Assembly (NCBI GenBank): GCA_963753575.1
Contig: CAVWCR010000003.1
Coordinates: forward strand, 4,216,001 to 4,280,000
From: VAZQ01 sp963753575
GTDB lineage: Bacteria; Pseudomonadota; Alphaproteobacteria; Rhizobiales; Xanthobacteraceae
Direction of reading: 5' to 3'
DNA length: 64,000 nucleotides
Shown: one piece after another, positions 35,078-44,106 of the stretch
Layout of the letters: each line of letters opens with the position of its first letter
Numbering within the stretch: the first letter of the stretch is position 1
Made by a program: the position numbers and the translations under genes
Notes under the pieces: model-generated
The model's database searches: none
What the model saw: the letters and a program-made list of their open reading frames with translations, nothing else
What the model was told of the DNA's origin: nothing

Positions 35078-35464
35078 TCAGCTCTTCGATGCGTCCAGCA
35101 TTCCGTCCGGCGGTGGGTAGTCGTCGAGCACGACGGCCATGACGCTCTGCTCGCCTTGCAGGTAGGCCTTGGCGACCCGATGGGCGCCGTCGAGCACATC
35201 GCCCGACTTGGTCATGATGATGGGGTAGCTCAAATCTGCATCGAAGATATCGCGGGCGCGCTCGGCCACCCTGCGGACCGTGGGCTCGACATTCTTCGGG
35301 CCGCCAAACCAGACGACCGCGTCAAGGAGATTGAGCTCTTCGATCGCGACGGAGATTTTCGGCTTGCCCATGGCGGCTGCCCAGATCGTGCGCATGCTCC
35401 AATACGGCGTGCGGCCATCCGGGCGCGTGTCCGCGTAAAGAATTCTATCAGCAGGCTTCGTCAT
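35078..35464 (-). CDS. ParB/sulfiredoxin-like domain hypothetical protein
   Basis: A 128-residue protein. The segment YPIIMTKSGDVLDGAHRVAK resembles the core of ParB/Srx-fold nucleotide-binding domains (a D-G-x-H-R motif). The N-terminus TRPDGRTPYWSMRTIW is not recognised. No ParA gene is adjacent; the orphan ParA-like pair is 11 kb away. Likely a small metabolic or regulatory domain of unknown role. Confidence 0.65.
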   Translation of the reverse strand: MTKPADRILYADTRPDGRTPYWSMRTIWAAAMGKPKISVAIEELNLLDAVVWFGGPKNVEPTVRRVAERARDIFDADLSYPIIMTKSGDVLDGAHRVAKAYLQGEQSVMAVVLDDYPPPDGMLDASKS

Positions 35465-35692
35465 CTCGCTGCCAGAGATCTCGCTGCAAAAGCCGGCGCC
35501 ATTGTAAGCCCTGCAACTCCGACGGTGGTCTGGTGCGGATCACGCTCAAATGGGGGACGCAAGATGCGGGCGGTTGAGCGACAAGTGAAAGTTTGCGATA
35601 GCACAGCACAGGTGCTCCGGAGAAGAGCAGGAGAGCCGCGCGCGCCGCTTGACCTTTTCGATTGCGGGCGCCGATAGCGACAGGAGAGTGCT

Positions 35693-35908
35693 ATGGCCAA
35701 TAACCCGACTTGTCCGAAGTGCGCAGGGAGCATGGAGCAGGGCGTCATTCCGGACATGGGTTATGGAAAAGTATGGGTCAGCAGCTGGCAGCAGAGCAGC
35801 GAAAAAGGGCTCCTTGGGGGACTGAAGATCTGGAAGAAGGAGCGCATCGAGATTGCGGCTTACAGGTGCGTAAAGTGCGGCTACTTGGAGAGCTATGCCA
35901 AGGGCTAA
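35693..35908 (+). CDS. small zinc-ribbon protein
   Basis: A 71-residue protein with two CxxC knuckles: CPKCAG near the N-terminus and CVKCGY near the C-terminus, forming a zinc ribbon. Similar small proteins (PF20097-like, 'nucleic acid-binding Zn-ribbon') are common and uncharacterised. A CAGGAGAGTGCT ribosome-binding site precedes the ATG. It is convergent with the Lrp-family regulator gene. Confidence 0.7.
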   Translation: MANNPTCPKCAGSMEQGVIPDMGYGKVWVSSWQQSSEKGLLGGLKIWKKERIEIAAYRCVKCGYLESYAKG

Positions 35909-35949
35909 ATAATTCACGATTGTTGACCCGGCCGATCGCGGCCGCCCGC

Positions 35950-36453
35950 TCAGCCTTCCCCGCCCTTGCGCGCAAGCAGCCCCTCCGGATAGCCCGTAAA
36001 GCGTCGGATCGGGCGCAGCGCCACGTGGCTGACGATGCGCGCGACGCCGAGCCTGGGATCATCGATCAGCCGCGTGGTGAGCGCCTCGTAGGCGGCAAGG
36101 TCGGCGCAGACGAAGCGCGCCAGATAGTCGAGGGCGCCGCTCACCTCCCAGCACTCGACGACTTCCTCGATGCTGGCGAGCCTTTTCTCCAGATCGTTCT
36201 GGTGGGCATGCTTTTCGAGAATGATCTCGGCAAAGACCGTGATCGGTTTCGACAGCCGGCCGATATCGATCAGGGCCTGGTAGCCGATGATGATGCCGGA
36301 GGCTTCGAGCCGGCGCACGCGCTCAAGGCACGCGCGCGCGGAGAGCCCCGCGGCTGCCGACAGCTTCTGGATCGACTGGCGCCCGTCGCGCTGGAGCGCG
36401 GCCAGGATCTTGACGTCGATCCGGTCGAGCGCGGGAGATCGCTTGGCGGGCAT
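35950..36453 (-). CDS. Lrp/AsnC family transcriptional regulator
   Basis: A 167-residue regulator. Residues 8-60 form the winged helix-turn-helix (LDRIDVKILAALQRDGR, AAGLSARACLERVRRLEASG), followed by a RAM/AsnC ligand domain (ITVFAEIILEKH, VVECWEVSGALDYLARF). The ATG at 36453 lies 8 bp after the SDR stop, so the two genes are co-transcribed. It may control that operon in response to an amino acid or related metabolite (inference). Confidence 0.92.
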   Translation of the reverse strand: MPAKRSPALDRIDVKILAALQRDGRQSIQKLSAAAGLSARACLERVRRLEASGIIIGYQALIDIGRLSKPITVFAEIILEKHAHQNDLEKRLASIEEVVECWEVSGALDYLARFVCADLAAYEALTTRLIDDPRLGVARIVSHVALRPIRRFTGYPEGLLARKGGEG

Positions 36454-36461
36454 TGAAACCT

Positions 36462-37253
36462 TCAGTCGAGCGAATCGTCGTTGACCGCCACAGTATAGTT
36501 GAGGCCGAGCCGGCCGCCGTCCGCATACACAGTCTGGCCGGTGACATAGCCGGCATCGTCGGAAGCCAGGAACGCCGCAATCGCCGCAATTTCGTCCGGC
36601 TCGCCGATGCGCCCCAAAGGCGTGCGCGCGAGCAGACGCCGTTTCGCCTCCCGGTCGGTCGCGACCGACTTGAGGATGTCGGTCATGATCGAGCCCGGCC
36701 CGATGGCGTTGACCCTGATACCGTGCGGCGCGAGCGAGAGCGCCATCACCTTGGTGAGCTGCGCGAGGCCGCCCTTCGACACGCAATAGGGCGTTTGATT
36801 GGGGATGGCGAGCACGGCGTTGACCGAGCTCATGTTGATGATGGCGCCCGGCGGCCGGCCGGCCTTGACCTCATCGACCATGCGCCGCGCCGCCGCCTGG
36901 CCGACGAGAAACGCGCCTTTGAGGTTGACTCGCAGCACGCGGTCGAAGTCGGCTTCCTTGAGGTCGAGGAAGTCGGCCGCGTGCACGATGCCGGCGTTGT
37001 TGACCAGGATGTCGAGCGCGCCGAACGCGGCGCAGGCGAACGCGACGAGGTCTTGCGCCTGCTGTGCGTCACCGACGTCAGTCGCCTTGAAGCGGCAAGC
37101 CCCGCCGAGCGCGCGAGCGGCCGCCTCGCCGGCCGCTGCGTCCACATCCGCGATCACGACCTTGGCGCCTTCCGCCACATAGCGCTTGGCGATAGCCTGC
37201 CCGATGCCGTGCGCGCCGCCGGTGACAATCGCGACCTTGCCGTCAAGTTTCAT
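36462..37253 (-). CDS. SDR family NAD(P)-dependent oxidoreductase
   Basis: A 263-residue classical short-chain dehydrogenase. The cofactor motif TGGAHGIG is at 11-18, NNAG at 85-88, and the active site has serines near 142-143, Y156 and K160 (YCVSK). The C-terminal GYVTGQTVYADGG is typical. The substrate is unknown. It forms an operon with the downstream Lrp-family regulator. Confidence 0.93.
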   Translation of the reverse strand: MKLDGKVAIVTGGAHGIGQAIAKRYVAEGAKVVIADVDAAAGEAAARALGGACRFKATDVGDAQQAQDLVAFACAAFGALDILVNNAGIVHAADFLDLKEADFDRVLRVNLKGAFLVGQAAARRMVDEVKAGRPPGAIINMSSVNAVLAIPNQTPYCVSKGGLAQLTKVMALSLAPHGIRVNAIGPGSIMTDILKSVATDREAKRRLLARTPLGRIGEPDEIAAIAAFLASDDAGYVTGQTVYADGGRLGLNYTVAVNDDSLD

Positions 37254-37336
37254 GGCGTGCTCCGCGTTCGAAAGCCGACGCGCATGGGCCTACATTAATG
37301 TGCCCTTGCGGGAGAGGGCTACTCAGAGTTCCAGCG

Positions 37337-37501
37337 CGGTAGGGTGGCAAAGGCGCCGGCACGGCTTTTCCGTGTTGGCAATACCTATCGTGCGCCGTGC
37401 CCACCGAAGGTCACGCGGCTCGATGCAGTTGGTGGGCACCGCGCACGAGAGTCTTTCATTCTTGTTGAGCGACGTGCCAGCGCCTTTGCCCACCCTACGG
37501 C
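37337..37501. repeat. long palindromic repeat, GGTGGGCAAAGGC family, copy 1
   Basis: Terminal arms GGTAGGGTGGCAAAGGCGC and GCGCCTTTGCCCACCCTACG are inverted, with a missing G in the left arm. The interior includes TATCGTGCGCCGTGCCCACC, also found in the copy at 48739. It lies between the SDR operon and the NHL-repeat gene. No coding capacity is supported. Confidence 0.75.
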
Positions 37502-37516
37502 GTTGCGTAATTGTCC

Positions 37517-38638
37517 TCAGCGCTGCGGCGCGCCGCTCACGACCTTCCATTTCTGGATGCGCTTGCCTTCGAACACCTCGGTGGTGAAGACATTGCCGTG
37601 CGAGTCGACCGCGACGTTGTGCACGCCGAAGAACTGGCCGGCCATGTGGCCGAAACGGCCATAGGTCCCGACCACCTCGCCGTCGGAGCGGCGCACGACC
37701 CGCATCTGGTTGTTGCCGCCATCGACCATGATCAGGAAGCTCTGCTCCTTGTCGGGCCACAGATAAAGGTCCCACACCGAGCCGTTCAGCGTCTGCGGCA
37801 GATAGATCCATTCGCGCACGAAGGTGCCGTCCTTGTGGAACACCTGCAGCCGGTCGTTGGTGCGGTCGCAGACATAAACGAGGCCGTCGTTCGCCACCTT
37901 CACGCAGTGCACCGGGTTGTTGAAGGTCTGCGACGGCGGCGCCTTCGGGTCGTAGGCGTGGCCGCCCGGAGCGCTCGAGGTCGGATTGGCCTCATCGGCC
38001 GGCCGCTTGCCATAGGCGCCCCAGTGCCGCTTGTAGGCGCCGCTGGTGGCGTCGAACACGATCACGCGGTGATTGCCGTAGCCGTCCGCGACGTAGAGCT
38101 CGTTGGCGGCGGCATCGATCCAGAAGTCGGCGGGCTGGCCGAGCTGGGTCGGGTCGTTGTCGCCCTTGCGCGGACCGGGCTTGCCAATCTGTTTCACGAA
38201 CTTGCCGGCGCGGGTGAACTTGAGGAGGAAGCCGTCCTCCTTGTGGTTGCCGCCGAACCAGACGTAGTCCTTGTCGACGCGGATGCCGTGCTCCTGCTTC
38301 GGCCAGTCATAGCCCTCGCCCGGCCCGCCCCAGGCCTGCACCACGTTGCCTTCCGGATCGAACTCGATCACCGGCGGGGCCGGCACGCAGCAGACCGCCC
38401 GCGGCGGCTTCTGGGCGGCGGCGGCTTCAAGCCGCCCCAGGCTGCGCGGGCGCTGCATGATCCAGACGTGATCGCGCTCATCGACCGCGACGCCGGCGAC
38501 CTGGCCGAGCGTCCAGTTGTGGGGCAGCGGCTTCGGCCAGAACGGGTCGACCTGGAACTTCGGCACATCGGCCGCCATCGCAATGGTGGAGAAGGCGGAG
38601 AGCAGCACGCCCGCGCCGAGGGCCAATATCTTCTTCAT
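37517..38638 (-). CDS. exported NHL-repeat/beta-propeller protein
   Basis: A 373-residue protein with a signal peptide (MKKILALGAGVLLSAFSTIA, cleavage near AMA-AD). NHL-type blades recur through the protein: VAVDERDHVWIMQRP, FWIDAAANELYVADGYGNHR, VKVANDGLVYVCDRTNDRLQ and VAVDSHGNVFTTEVFEGKRI. Relatives are annotated as peptidyl-alpha-hydroxyglycine lyase-like. It is probably periplasmic; ligand or substrate is unknown. ACGGAGGAACGAC precedes the ATG. It is downstream of a solute-binding protein gene with a 40-bp gap. Confidence 0.85.
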   Translation of the reverse strand: MKKILALGAGVLLSAFSTIAMAADVPKFQVDPFWPKPLPHNWTLGQVAGVAVDERDHVWIMQRPRSLGRLEAAAAQKPPRAVCCVPAPPVIEFDPEGNVVQAWGGPGEGYDWPKQEHGIRVDKDYVWFGGNHKEDGFLLKFTRAGKFVKQIGKPGPRKGDNDPTQLGQPADFWIDAAANELYVADGYGNHRVIVFDATSGAYKRHWGAYGKRPADEANPTSSAPGGHAYDPKAPPSQTFNNPVHCVKVANDGLVYVCDRTNDRLQVFHKDGTFVREWIYLPQTLNGSVWDLYLWPDKEQSFLIMVDGGNNQMRVVRRSDGEVVGTYGRFGHMAGQFFGVHNVAVDSHGNVFTTEVFEGKRIQKWKVVSGAPQR

Positions 38639-38678
38639 GTCGTTCCTCCGTGACAAACTGAATGGAATTGCGCGGCGA

Positions 38679-39665
38679 TCAAAGGCTCGCGAGCGCGCGA
38701 TCGAAGTAGGAGAGGTCGAGATATTTGTCGGGCGCCGGCGGCTTGCCGCCCCAGGTGCCGAGGATATCGGCGCGCAGCTTCAAGGCGTTCTTGAAACCCG
38801 CCATGTCGAACTTGCCGTCGGGCGCGAAGCCGCCTTGGGCGACCACGAACGTGAGCGACTCGGTCGCGATGTCGCTTGGCAGCTTGAGGCGCTCCGACAG
38901 AATGCCGGCCATCGCGGCCTTGTTGGCCGGATTGAGCGCCCAGCGGATGCCCTCGATGTTGGCCTGGATGTAACGCGTGAGCACGTCGGCATTGGCGCGG
39001 CCCCAGGACCGCAGCACCCAGCCGCCGTCCGACTGATAGGGCCCGATCACGCTGACGGCCGAGCCGAAATCCTTCAGGCCCGCGCGTAGCGCCTGCATGG
39101 TGAACGGCGGATTGAGCATCGAGGCGGCGTAGGTCTTGTCCTTGGTCATCGCCCGATAGCGAAAGATGCTCGCGCCGACCGGCTTCGCCTCATACTCGTT
39201 GCGCTTGATCCCCTTCAGGTCCAGCATCTTGTAGAGAAGGAGCGCAAACGCGGTGTCGACCGCGTCCACGGCCATGACCTTGCCGCGCAGATCCTCGTAG
39301 CTCTTGATCTCAGGCTGCACGAACAGATTGTTGAAGCCGTTGTTGCCGCCCATGAAGATGAAAAGGTCGACTTTGGCGTTCTCGACCTGCGCCACCGCGT
39401 TGTCGACGCCGGCGTGCGCGATCTGATAGCGCCCGGCTGCCAGCCCCTGGCGCAGCTCGGCCGAGTTCGGCGTGTTGATGAGCTCGACCGCAAGCCCGCG
39501 CTTGGCGTAGAAGCCCTGTGTCAGCGCCGCGAATTGCGCCAGGTTCGAGAGCCCTGGAAACACGATGACCTTGAGCGGCGTCTGCGCCGAGGCGATCGTT
39601 GTGGGCGTGGCCAGTGCGCTCGCCGCCGCGCCGATCATGGCCTGCCGTCTGGTGCTGCGGATCAT
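38679..39665 (-). CDS. ABC transporter substrate-binding protein (NMT1/THI5-like)
   Basis: A 328-residue periplasmic binding protein. The N-terminus has STRRQ followed by a hydrophobic stretch ending TIASAQ (Sec or Tat signal). LKVIVFPGLSNLAQFAALTQ and GFYAKRGLAVELINTPN are typical of the NMT1/TauA class that binds small organic anions or amines. No cognate permease or ATPase genes are in the window. It is preceded by the SAF-domain oxidoreductase gene, which suggests uptake and use of a shared substrate (inference). Confidence 0.88.
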   Translation of the reverse strand: MIRSTRRQAMIGAAASALATPTTIASAQTPLKVIVFPGLSNLAQFAALTQGFYAKRGLAVELINTPNSAELRQGLAAGRYQIAHAGVDNAVAQVENAKVDLFIFMGGNNGFNNLFVQPEIKSYEDLRGKVMAVDAVDTAFALLLYKMLDLKGIKRNEYEAKPVGASIFRYRAMTKDKTYAASMLNPPFTMQALRAGLKDFGSAVSVIGPYQSDGGWVLRSWGRANADVLTRYIQANIEGIRWALNPANKAAMAGILSERLKLPSDIATESLTFVVAQGGFAPDGKFDMAGFKNALKLRADILGTWGGKPPAPDKYLDLSYFDRALASL

Positions 39666-39735
39666 GCTGTTCCTCCCGAAAGGCTTGTTATGGGCGCCAG
39701 TGTAACACCGGGGCGCCGCCGGTCCATCGGGCGAT

Positions 39736-41088
39736 TTACGCCGGCTCGCCGCTGCCAAAGGCGGCTTCCAGCTCGCGGCGCGTGCGCACCGCAAGCTCGT
39801 CGGGATCGAGCGCCGCGTCTTGCCGGGTGAGGCGGCCGCCTGCCGCGACGTCACGGGTGAGCCGGACATTGTGCGCAAGGCCGAGCGGCAGCAGGCCATC
39901 CGCAAGCGAGCGCTCGGCCGGGCACTGCCATCCCCACACGCAGAAGCCGCCCTCGCCGTCGAGCACTTCGCCGGCGCGCAACGGCCGCTTGGCGACCGCG
40001 ACCACGTCGGAGCGCCAGGCGCTCGGCGCACCGGTCGGCTCCTGCCGCAGCGCCGCCGAGGCGACCGAGATGCCGAGCTCGAGCCCGATCATGTGGATCG
40101 GCCGGTAGAGCGCCGCAAAGCGGCCGCTGCGATCCGGCAGCATGTGATATTCGCGAAAGCACGCGCGCGTGTATTCGCTGTCGGCTTCGATCACCACGTA
40201 GGTGCCGAGCGCGAGGTGGTGCGGAACGTCGTGGCCGTTGCGATCGACCGACGAGACGACCTCGGTGACGCCGGCTTTCTCGAGCGTGCCGCCCGCGGTG
40301 CGCGGCTTGCACACATCGGCAAGCTCGAACCGGCTCGCCGGCGGAAACGCGAGGCCCTCGCTCTGCGGCAAGAGGCCGGTGGCGTTGCACACGGCCGTCA
40401 TCTCGATCGCGGACTTGCTGCCGTCGATGAAGCTGTTGAACATCTTGGGATTGATCGAGGCGCGGTCTTCGATGTGCAGATATTTGTCGAGGATGTCCCA
40501 CACCGTGTCGGGCGTGGAGCCATGATAGTGCGGCTCGTAGCGGGTGCCCTTGCCGGCCGCCACCACCTTGAAACCGCAGGCGCGCGCCCAGTCGACGTGC
40601 TCGCAGATAAGCGCCGGCTGATCGCCCCAGGCGAGGCTGTAGACGACGCCCGCGGCCCTGGCCTTGGCGGCGAGCAATGGCCCAACCAGCGCATCGGCCT
40701 CGACCGTGACCATGACGACATGCTTGCCGTGCGCGATCGCGCCGAGCGCATGCCGGATGCCGGCGGCCGGCACGCCAGTCGCCTCCACGATCACCTCGAT
40801 GCCGGGACAAGCCAGCACGGCGTCGGCATCAGCGGTGACGTGAGTGCCCTGCCGCTTGAGCGCATCGTCAGGCGACGCCGCCGCGAAGGCCGCCTCGTCC
40901 CAGCCGGCGGCACGCAATTGGTTGCGCGCGCGGCCGACATCGAGATCAACGAGCGCCACCACGTGCAGGCCGCGGGTCGCGCGCGCCTGTGCAAGGAACA
41001 TGGTGCCGAACTTGCCCGCCCCGATCACGCCCACGGTCACGGGCTGGCCCTGGGCCTCGCGCGCGAGCAGCATGGAGTAGAGGTTCAC
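39736..41088 (-). CDS. NAD(P)-dependent oxidoreductase with C-terminal SAF domain
   Basis: A 450-residue protein. The N-terminal Rossmann domain (VGVIGAGKFGTMFLAQA, about 19-35) resembles homoserine dehydrogenase. A long middle region has GKGTRYEPHYHGSTPDTVW. The C-terminal 100 residues form a SAF-like domain (AKRPLRAGEVLDGEGGFCVW). Homologues often carry misleading FlgA-type names because of SAF. The substrate is likely a sugar acid or related polyol derivative, not proven. It heads a three-gene minus-strand cluster with the binding protein and NHL protein. Confidence 0.85.
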   Translation of the reverse strand: MNLYSMLLAREAQGQPVTVGVIGAGKFGTMFLAQARATRGLHVVALVDLDVGRARNQLRAAGWDEAAFAAASPDDALKRQGTHVTADADAVLACPGIEVIVEATGVPAAGIRHALGAIAHGKHVVMVTVEADALVGPLLAAKARAAGVVYSLAWGDQPALICEHVDWARACGFKVVAAGKGTRYEPHYHGSTPDTVWDILDKYLHIEDRASINPKMFNSFIDGSKSAIEMTAVCNATGLLPQSEGLAFPPASRFELADVCKPRTAGGTLEKAGVTEVVSSVDRNGHDVPHHLALGTYVVIEADSEYTRACFREYHMLPDRSGRFAALYRPIHMIGLELGISVASAALRQEPTGAPSAWRSDVVAVAKRPLRAGEVLDGEGGFCVWGWQCPAERSLADGLLPLGLAHNVRLTRDVAAGGRLTRQDAALDPDELAVRTRRELEAAFGSGEPA

Positions 41089-41135
41089 GGGCGCCTCGGG
41101 TCATGCGTCCGGCCATCGCCGGCGACCCTCAATCC

Positions 41136-41697
41136 TTACTGGCAGGACGCGCCGATCACAAAGGTCTCGATCTTGCACGCGCCTTCGGGCGGCGGCCGGC
41201 CCGACAGCCAAACCCAGGTCGGGCACTTCTGCGCCGTGTTGACATCGAGAACTCTTGCCGACGCCGTAGCCCTTGGAGCGGCACAGCGCATTGGCGGCTT
41301 CCGCGCAATCAGGAGCGCCGTTCGGCGCTACCGTGCAGCGCACGCGGCCGCGCACCACCTTGGCGCCCGGCCAGCCGAGGAACACATTGGACGCCTGGTC
41401 GGCCACATCGGCCGCCCCTTTCGCAGCCCCCTTGGCGACGTCCTTGGCAGCATCCTTGGCCGCGTCGGTGGTGCCCTTGATCTGTTGATCGATCTTGGTC
41501 TTGGACTCGTCGAGAAAGCGCTCGATGGCATCGAAAAAGCCCGGACGCGCGAGCGGCGGCGGCTCGGCCGGAGGCGGCGCGGTCTGGACTTCATCCTGAG
41601 CATGATCCTGCGCATGCGCCAGCGCGCCGACCAGCAGCGCGAGCATGCAGCCCGCGAGCGTAGCGGTCACGCGTGTGGCGTTGCGATATCCGCTCAT
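41136..41697 (-). pseudogene. exported hypothetical protein gene with C-terminal frameshift
   Basis: The ATG at 41697 starts a signal peptide (to about residue 31), a Pro-rich region, then KTKIDQQIKGTTDAAKDAAK helices and a cysteine-bearing C-terminal domain. After CRSKGYGVGKS the expected continuation SLDVNTAQKCPTWVWLSG, ending IETFVIGASCQ, lies in the next frame with a stop at 41136. The present frame runs on instead to 41101. One extra T in the coding strand near 41249-41253 accounts for it. The shifted tail matches a conserved rhizobial exported family, so this is a recent lesion or sequencing error. Confidence 0.6.
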
Positions 41698-41899
41698 GGA
41701 ACTCTGCGCACCCCGTCGCATACAGGCAAAACTGGCATTTTGGCGTGGCGAAAATGAGGTTTTTCGCGCCTGCCCGGACGGAGGGATTTCCGTTTCACTG
41801 TCAAGGACATGCGCCGTTCCGCACGGGCGCGCCTGCTCCGACAAGGTAAAAAACGCGGCAATAATGAATAACAATCGCGTGCACCCTGACGGCGGCCGG

Positions 41900-41984
41900 C
41901 CCGAATGGACGCTTGGCCCGAATGGACGGTTGGCCCGAATGGACGGTTGGCCCGAATGGACGGTTGGCCCGAATGGACGGTTGG
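41900..41984. repeat. 17-bp tandem repeat, five units
   Basis: Five head-to-tail units of CCCGAATGGACGGTTGG; only the first differs, by one base. It lies immediately downstream of the YqaA gene stop (41990) and upstream of the exported hypothetical gene. The unit length is not a multiple of three, so it is unlikely to be coding. Confidence 0.92.
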
Positions 41985-41989
41985 CCCCG

Positions 41990-42577
41990 TCATCGGAGAG
42001 TCCTGATTGCGATGTACAACAAGATGACGATCGCGGCGGCCGCGGACGCAATGAGCCCGAGCCGCTTCTCGATGAACTCGCGGATCGGCTCGCCGTAGCG
42101 CCGTAGCAACCAGGCAAACACCGCGAAGCGGATGCCCCGCGCCGCGATCGCCGAAGCGATGAACAGCCACAGATTGACCGTTGCGGCGCCCGACAGAATG
42201 GTCACGACCTTCATGGGCGGCAGGTGCGCCAGGCCCGAGGTGATCAGCATCAGCAGGATCGCGTCGCGGCTTGACGACGAGCGCAGCGCCTCGAACGCAT
42301 CGAGACTGCCATAAAATTCGAGGAGCGGGCGCGCGACCAGCTCGTAGGCGTAGTAGCCAAGGAACCAGCCGAAGATGCCGCCGAGAACCGAGCCGACCGT
42401 CGCTACGATGGCGTACCGGTAGGCGCGCTCAGGGCGCGCCAGACCCATCGGCACAAACAGCACTTCCGCCGGGATGAAAAAAACCGAGCTTTCGACGAAT
42501 GCGATGATCCACAGCCACAACTCCGCGCTCTTGCGCGCGGACAGCGACAGCGTCCAGTCATAGAGCTTTCTCAGCAT
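41990..42577 (-). CDS. YqaA/DedA-related membrane protein
   Basis: A 195-residue polytopic protein of the SNARE-associated/VTT (DedA) superfamily, YqaA branch. Typical segments are AFVESSVFFIPAEVLFVPMG, VGSVLGGIFGWFLGYYAYE and LPPMKVVTILSGAA. It may take part in lipid translocation or membrane homeostasis. It is followed directly by a 17-bp tandem repeat array. Confidence 0.88.
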   Translation of the reverse strand: MLRKLYDWTLSLSARKSAELWLWIIAFVESSVFFIPAEVLFVPMGLARPERAYRYAIVATVGSVLGGIFGWFLGYYAYELVARPLLEFYGSLDAFEALRSSSSRDAILLMLITSGLAHLPPMKVVTILSGAATVNLWLFIASAIAARGIRFAVFAWLLRRYGEPIREFIEKRLGLIASAAAAIVILLYIAIRTLR

Positions 42578-42634
42578 GGCGGGTTGGCTTAGCGGCCGCG
42601 GGCGGGAATGTCTATGCGCCGGGCGCCACGCTGA

Positions 42635-43063
42635 TCAGCGCCGCTTGGGCAGGCGCCGGCTTTCGAGCGCCACCACCTGGCGACGCGACTGCGGTGTTTC
42701 GACGAGGTGCTTGTCAACGGGCTGCTTGTCGCTGAGCGGCTTGCCAAGCAGGCGTTTCGGCAGCTTCTCGGCAATGCCCATGAGCTGCTCGCGCCGGTCC
42801 ATCTCCGCCCACACGTCGTTCGGATCGATGCCGGCGGCGACCCAGAGCACGACCAGATTGTACATCAGGTCGGCGCTCTCCTTGATGACCGCGTCGGTGT
42901 TGCCATGCATGGCATCGATGACGACTTCGACCGCTTCCTCGGCCAGCTTCTTGGCCATCTTGTCGCGCCCGGCGCGCCACAGCCGCGCCGTCCGGGAGGT
43001 GGCCGGATCGCCATGTCGGGCGGCCAGAACGGCCGCGTATAGCCGGTCGAGCGAATCAGTCAT
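42635..43063 (-). CDS. hisE: phosphoribosyl-ATP diphosphatase
   Basis: A 142-residue protein; the first 105 residues match HisE, second step of histidine biosynthesis (KKLAEEAVEVVIDAMHGNTD, VIKESADLMYNLVVLWVAAG). The MazG-like fold uses the EExxE and ExxD metal sites seen here. The C-terminal 37 residues are basic and extra to the usual length. It is not clustered with other his genes. Confidence 0.92.
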   Translation of the reverse strand: MTDSLDRLYAAVLAARHGDPATSRTARLWRAGRDKMAKKLAEEAVEVVIDAMHGNTDAVIKESADLMYNLVVLWVAAGIDPNDVWAEMDRREQLMGIAEKLPKRLLGKPLSDKQPVDKHLVETPQSRRQVVALESRRLPKRR

Positions 43064-43202
43064 GCCCGACCATAACGCGATCCTAAATAAAGTGTGTTAA
43101 CTCCATCACACTTTTTTGGGCTGCCTCCGTTACCGCCAGCCGGCCATGCCGGGACGCAAATAGCCGGCACCGCCTGGAGAGACGACGCCGGCCAACACCA
43201 CT

Positions 43203-43272
43203 CACTGGCTTATTCGCACTAGCTTGCCCGCACTAGCTTGCCCGCACTGGCTTGCTCGCACTGGCTTGCTCG
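43203..43272. repeat. 14-bp tandem repeat, five units
   Basis: Five consecutive units of the form CACTAGCTTGCCCG: one CACTGGCTTATTCG, two exact units, then two CACTGGCTTGCTCG. It lies between hisE and the 3' end of phoU. The CACTAG element recalls the ends of the twin-hairpin repeat, but no hairpin is present. Confidence 0.85.
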
Positions 43273-43341
43273 CCGTACCGATGCTGGTTAACGCCGGAGA
43301 GCGTCCGGCGGGACCGGGGTCCGCACCCAGCCACTGCGCCC

Positions 43342-44106
43342 CTACGTCGTGTGCGGCAGGGTATCCTCGGGGAGCCACAGCTTTTCGTCGCCGCCGAGCG
43401 AGATGGTCAAACCGCTCGACACGTCGGCCTTCGGGCGCTCGTCCGCGAGCGCGCTTCCCATCACCATATAGTGGATGGACTCGGCGATGTTGGTGACATG
43501 GTCGCCCATGCGCTCGAGGTTCTTGATGCAAAACAGCAGGTGCACGCCGAAGGTCATGGTGAGGGGATTTTCCGTCATGTGGGCGAGCAGCTCGCGGAAC
43601 AGGCTGGTGCACAGCCGGTCGACCTCCTGGTCGCGCGTCCAGACATCGACCGCGGTCGGAACGTCGCGGCGCGCGAAACTGTCGAGGACATTGCGCAGCT
43701 GGGTGAGCATGAGGGTCGCCATGTGACTGATGCCGCGCATCTGTCGGCGCGGCGCGTCCTGCTCACTGATGGCGATGATGCGCTTGCTGATGTTCTTCGC
43801 CAGGTCGCCGATGCGCTCGATCTCGTTGGCGATGCGGACAATCCCGACGACCTGTCGCAGGTCCTTGGCGACCGGCTGGCGCTTGGCGATGACATCGACC
43901 GCGCGCTCGTCGATGGCGCGCTGCATCACGTCGATGGTAACATCGGCGGCGACCACTCGCCGCGCGCGCCCACTATCGCGATGCGTCAACGCCTCGATCA
44001 CTTCGGCAATCTGTCGCTCGGCGTAACCGCCCATTTCCGCGATCGTACAAGCGAGCTCCTGCAAGTCGGAGTCGAAGCCTTTCGCTGACCGTCTGGCGAG
44101 AAACAT
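43342..44106 (-). CDS. phoU: phosphate signalling complex protein PhoU
   Basis: A 254-residue all-helical protein with two PhoU repeats. Signatures are RQPVAKDLRQVVGIVRIANE followed by IERIGDLAKNI in the first, and LLFCIKNLERMGDHVTNIAE in the second. It restrains the PhoR-PhoB phosphate-starvation response together with the Pst transporter. Neither pst nor phoBR genes are in the window. The 322-bp upstream gap may hold its promoter. Confidence 0.95.
   Translation of the reverse strand: MFLARRSAKGFDSDLQELACTIAEMGGYAERQIAEVIEALTHRDSGRARRVVAADVTIDVMQRAIDERAVDVIAKRQPVAKDLRQVVGIVRIANEIERIGDLAKNISKRIIAISEQDAPRRQMRGISHMATLMLTQLRNVLDSFARRDVPTAVDVWTRDQEVDRLCTSLFRELLAHMTENPLTMTFGVHLLFCIKNLERMGDHVTNIAESIHYMVMGSALADERPKADVSSGLTISLGGDEKLWLPEDTLPHTT

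Noticed and set aside
35078..35464. The ParB-like domain protein as a partner of the ParA-like pair.
   Set aside because: It is 11 kb away, lacks an HTH, and resembles stand-alone ParB/Srx-fold domains.
43203..43272. The 14-bp array as a CRISPR-like array.
   Set aside because: Units are contiguous with no spacers; no cas genes nearby.
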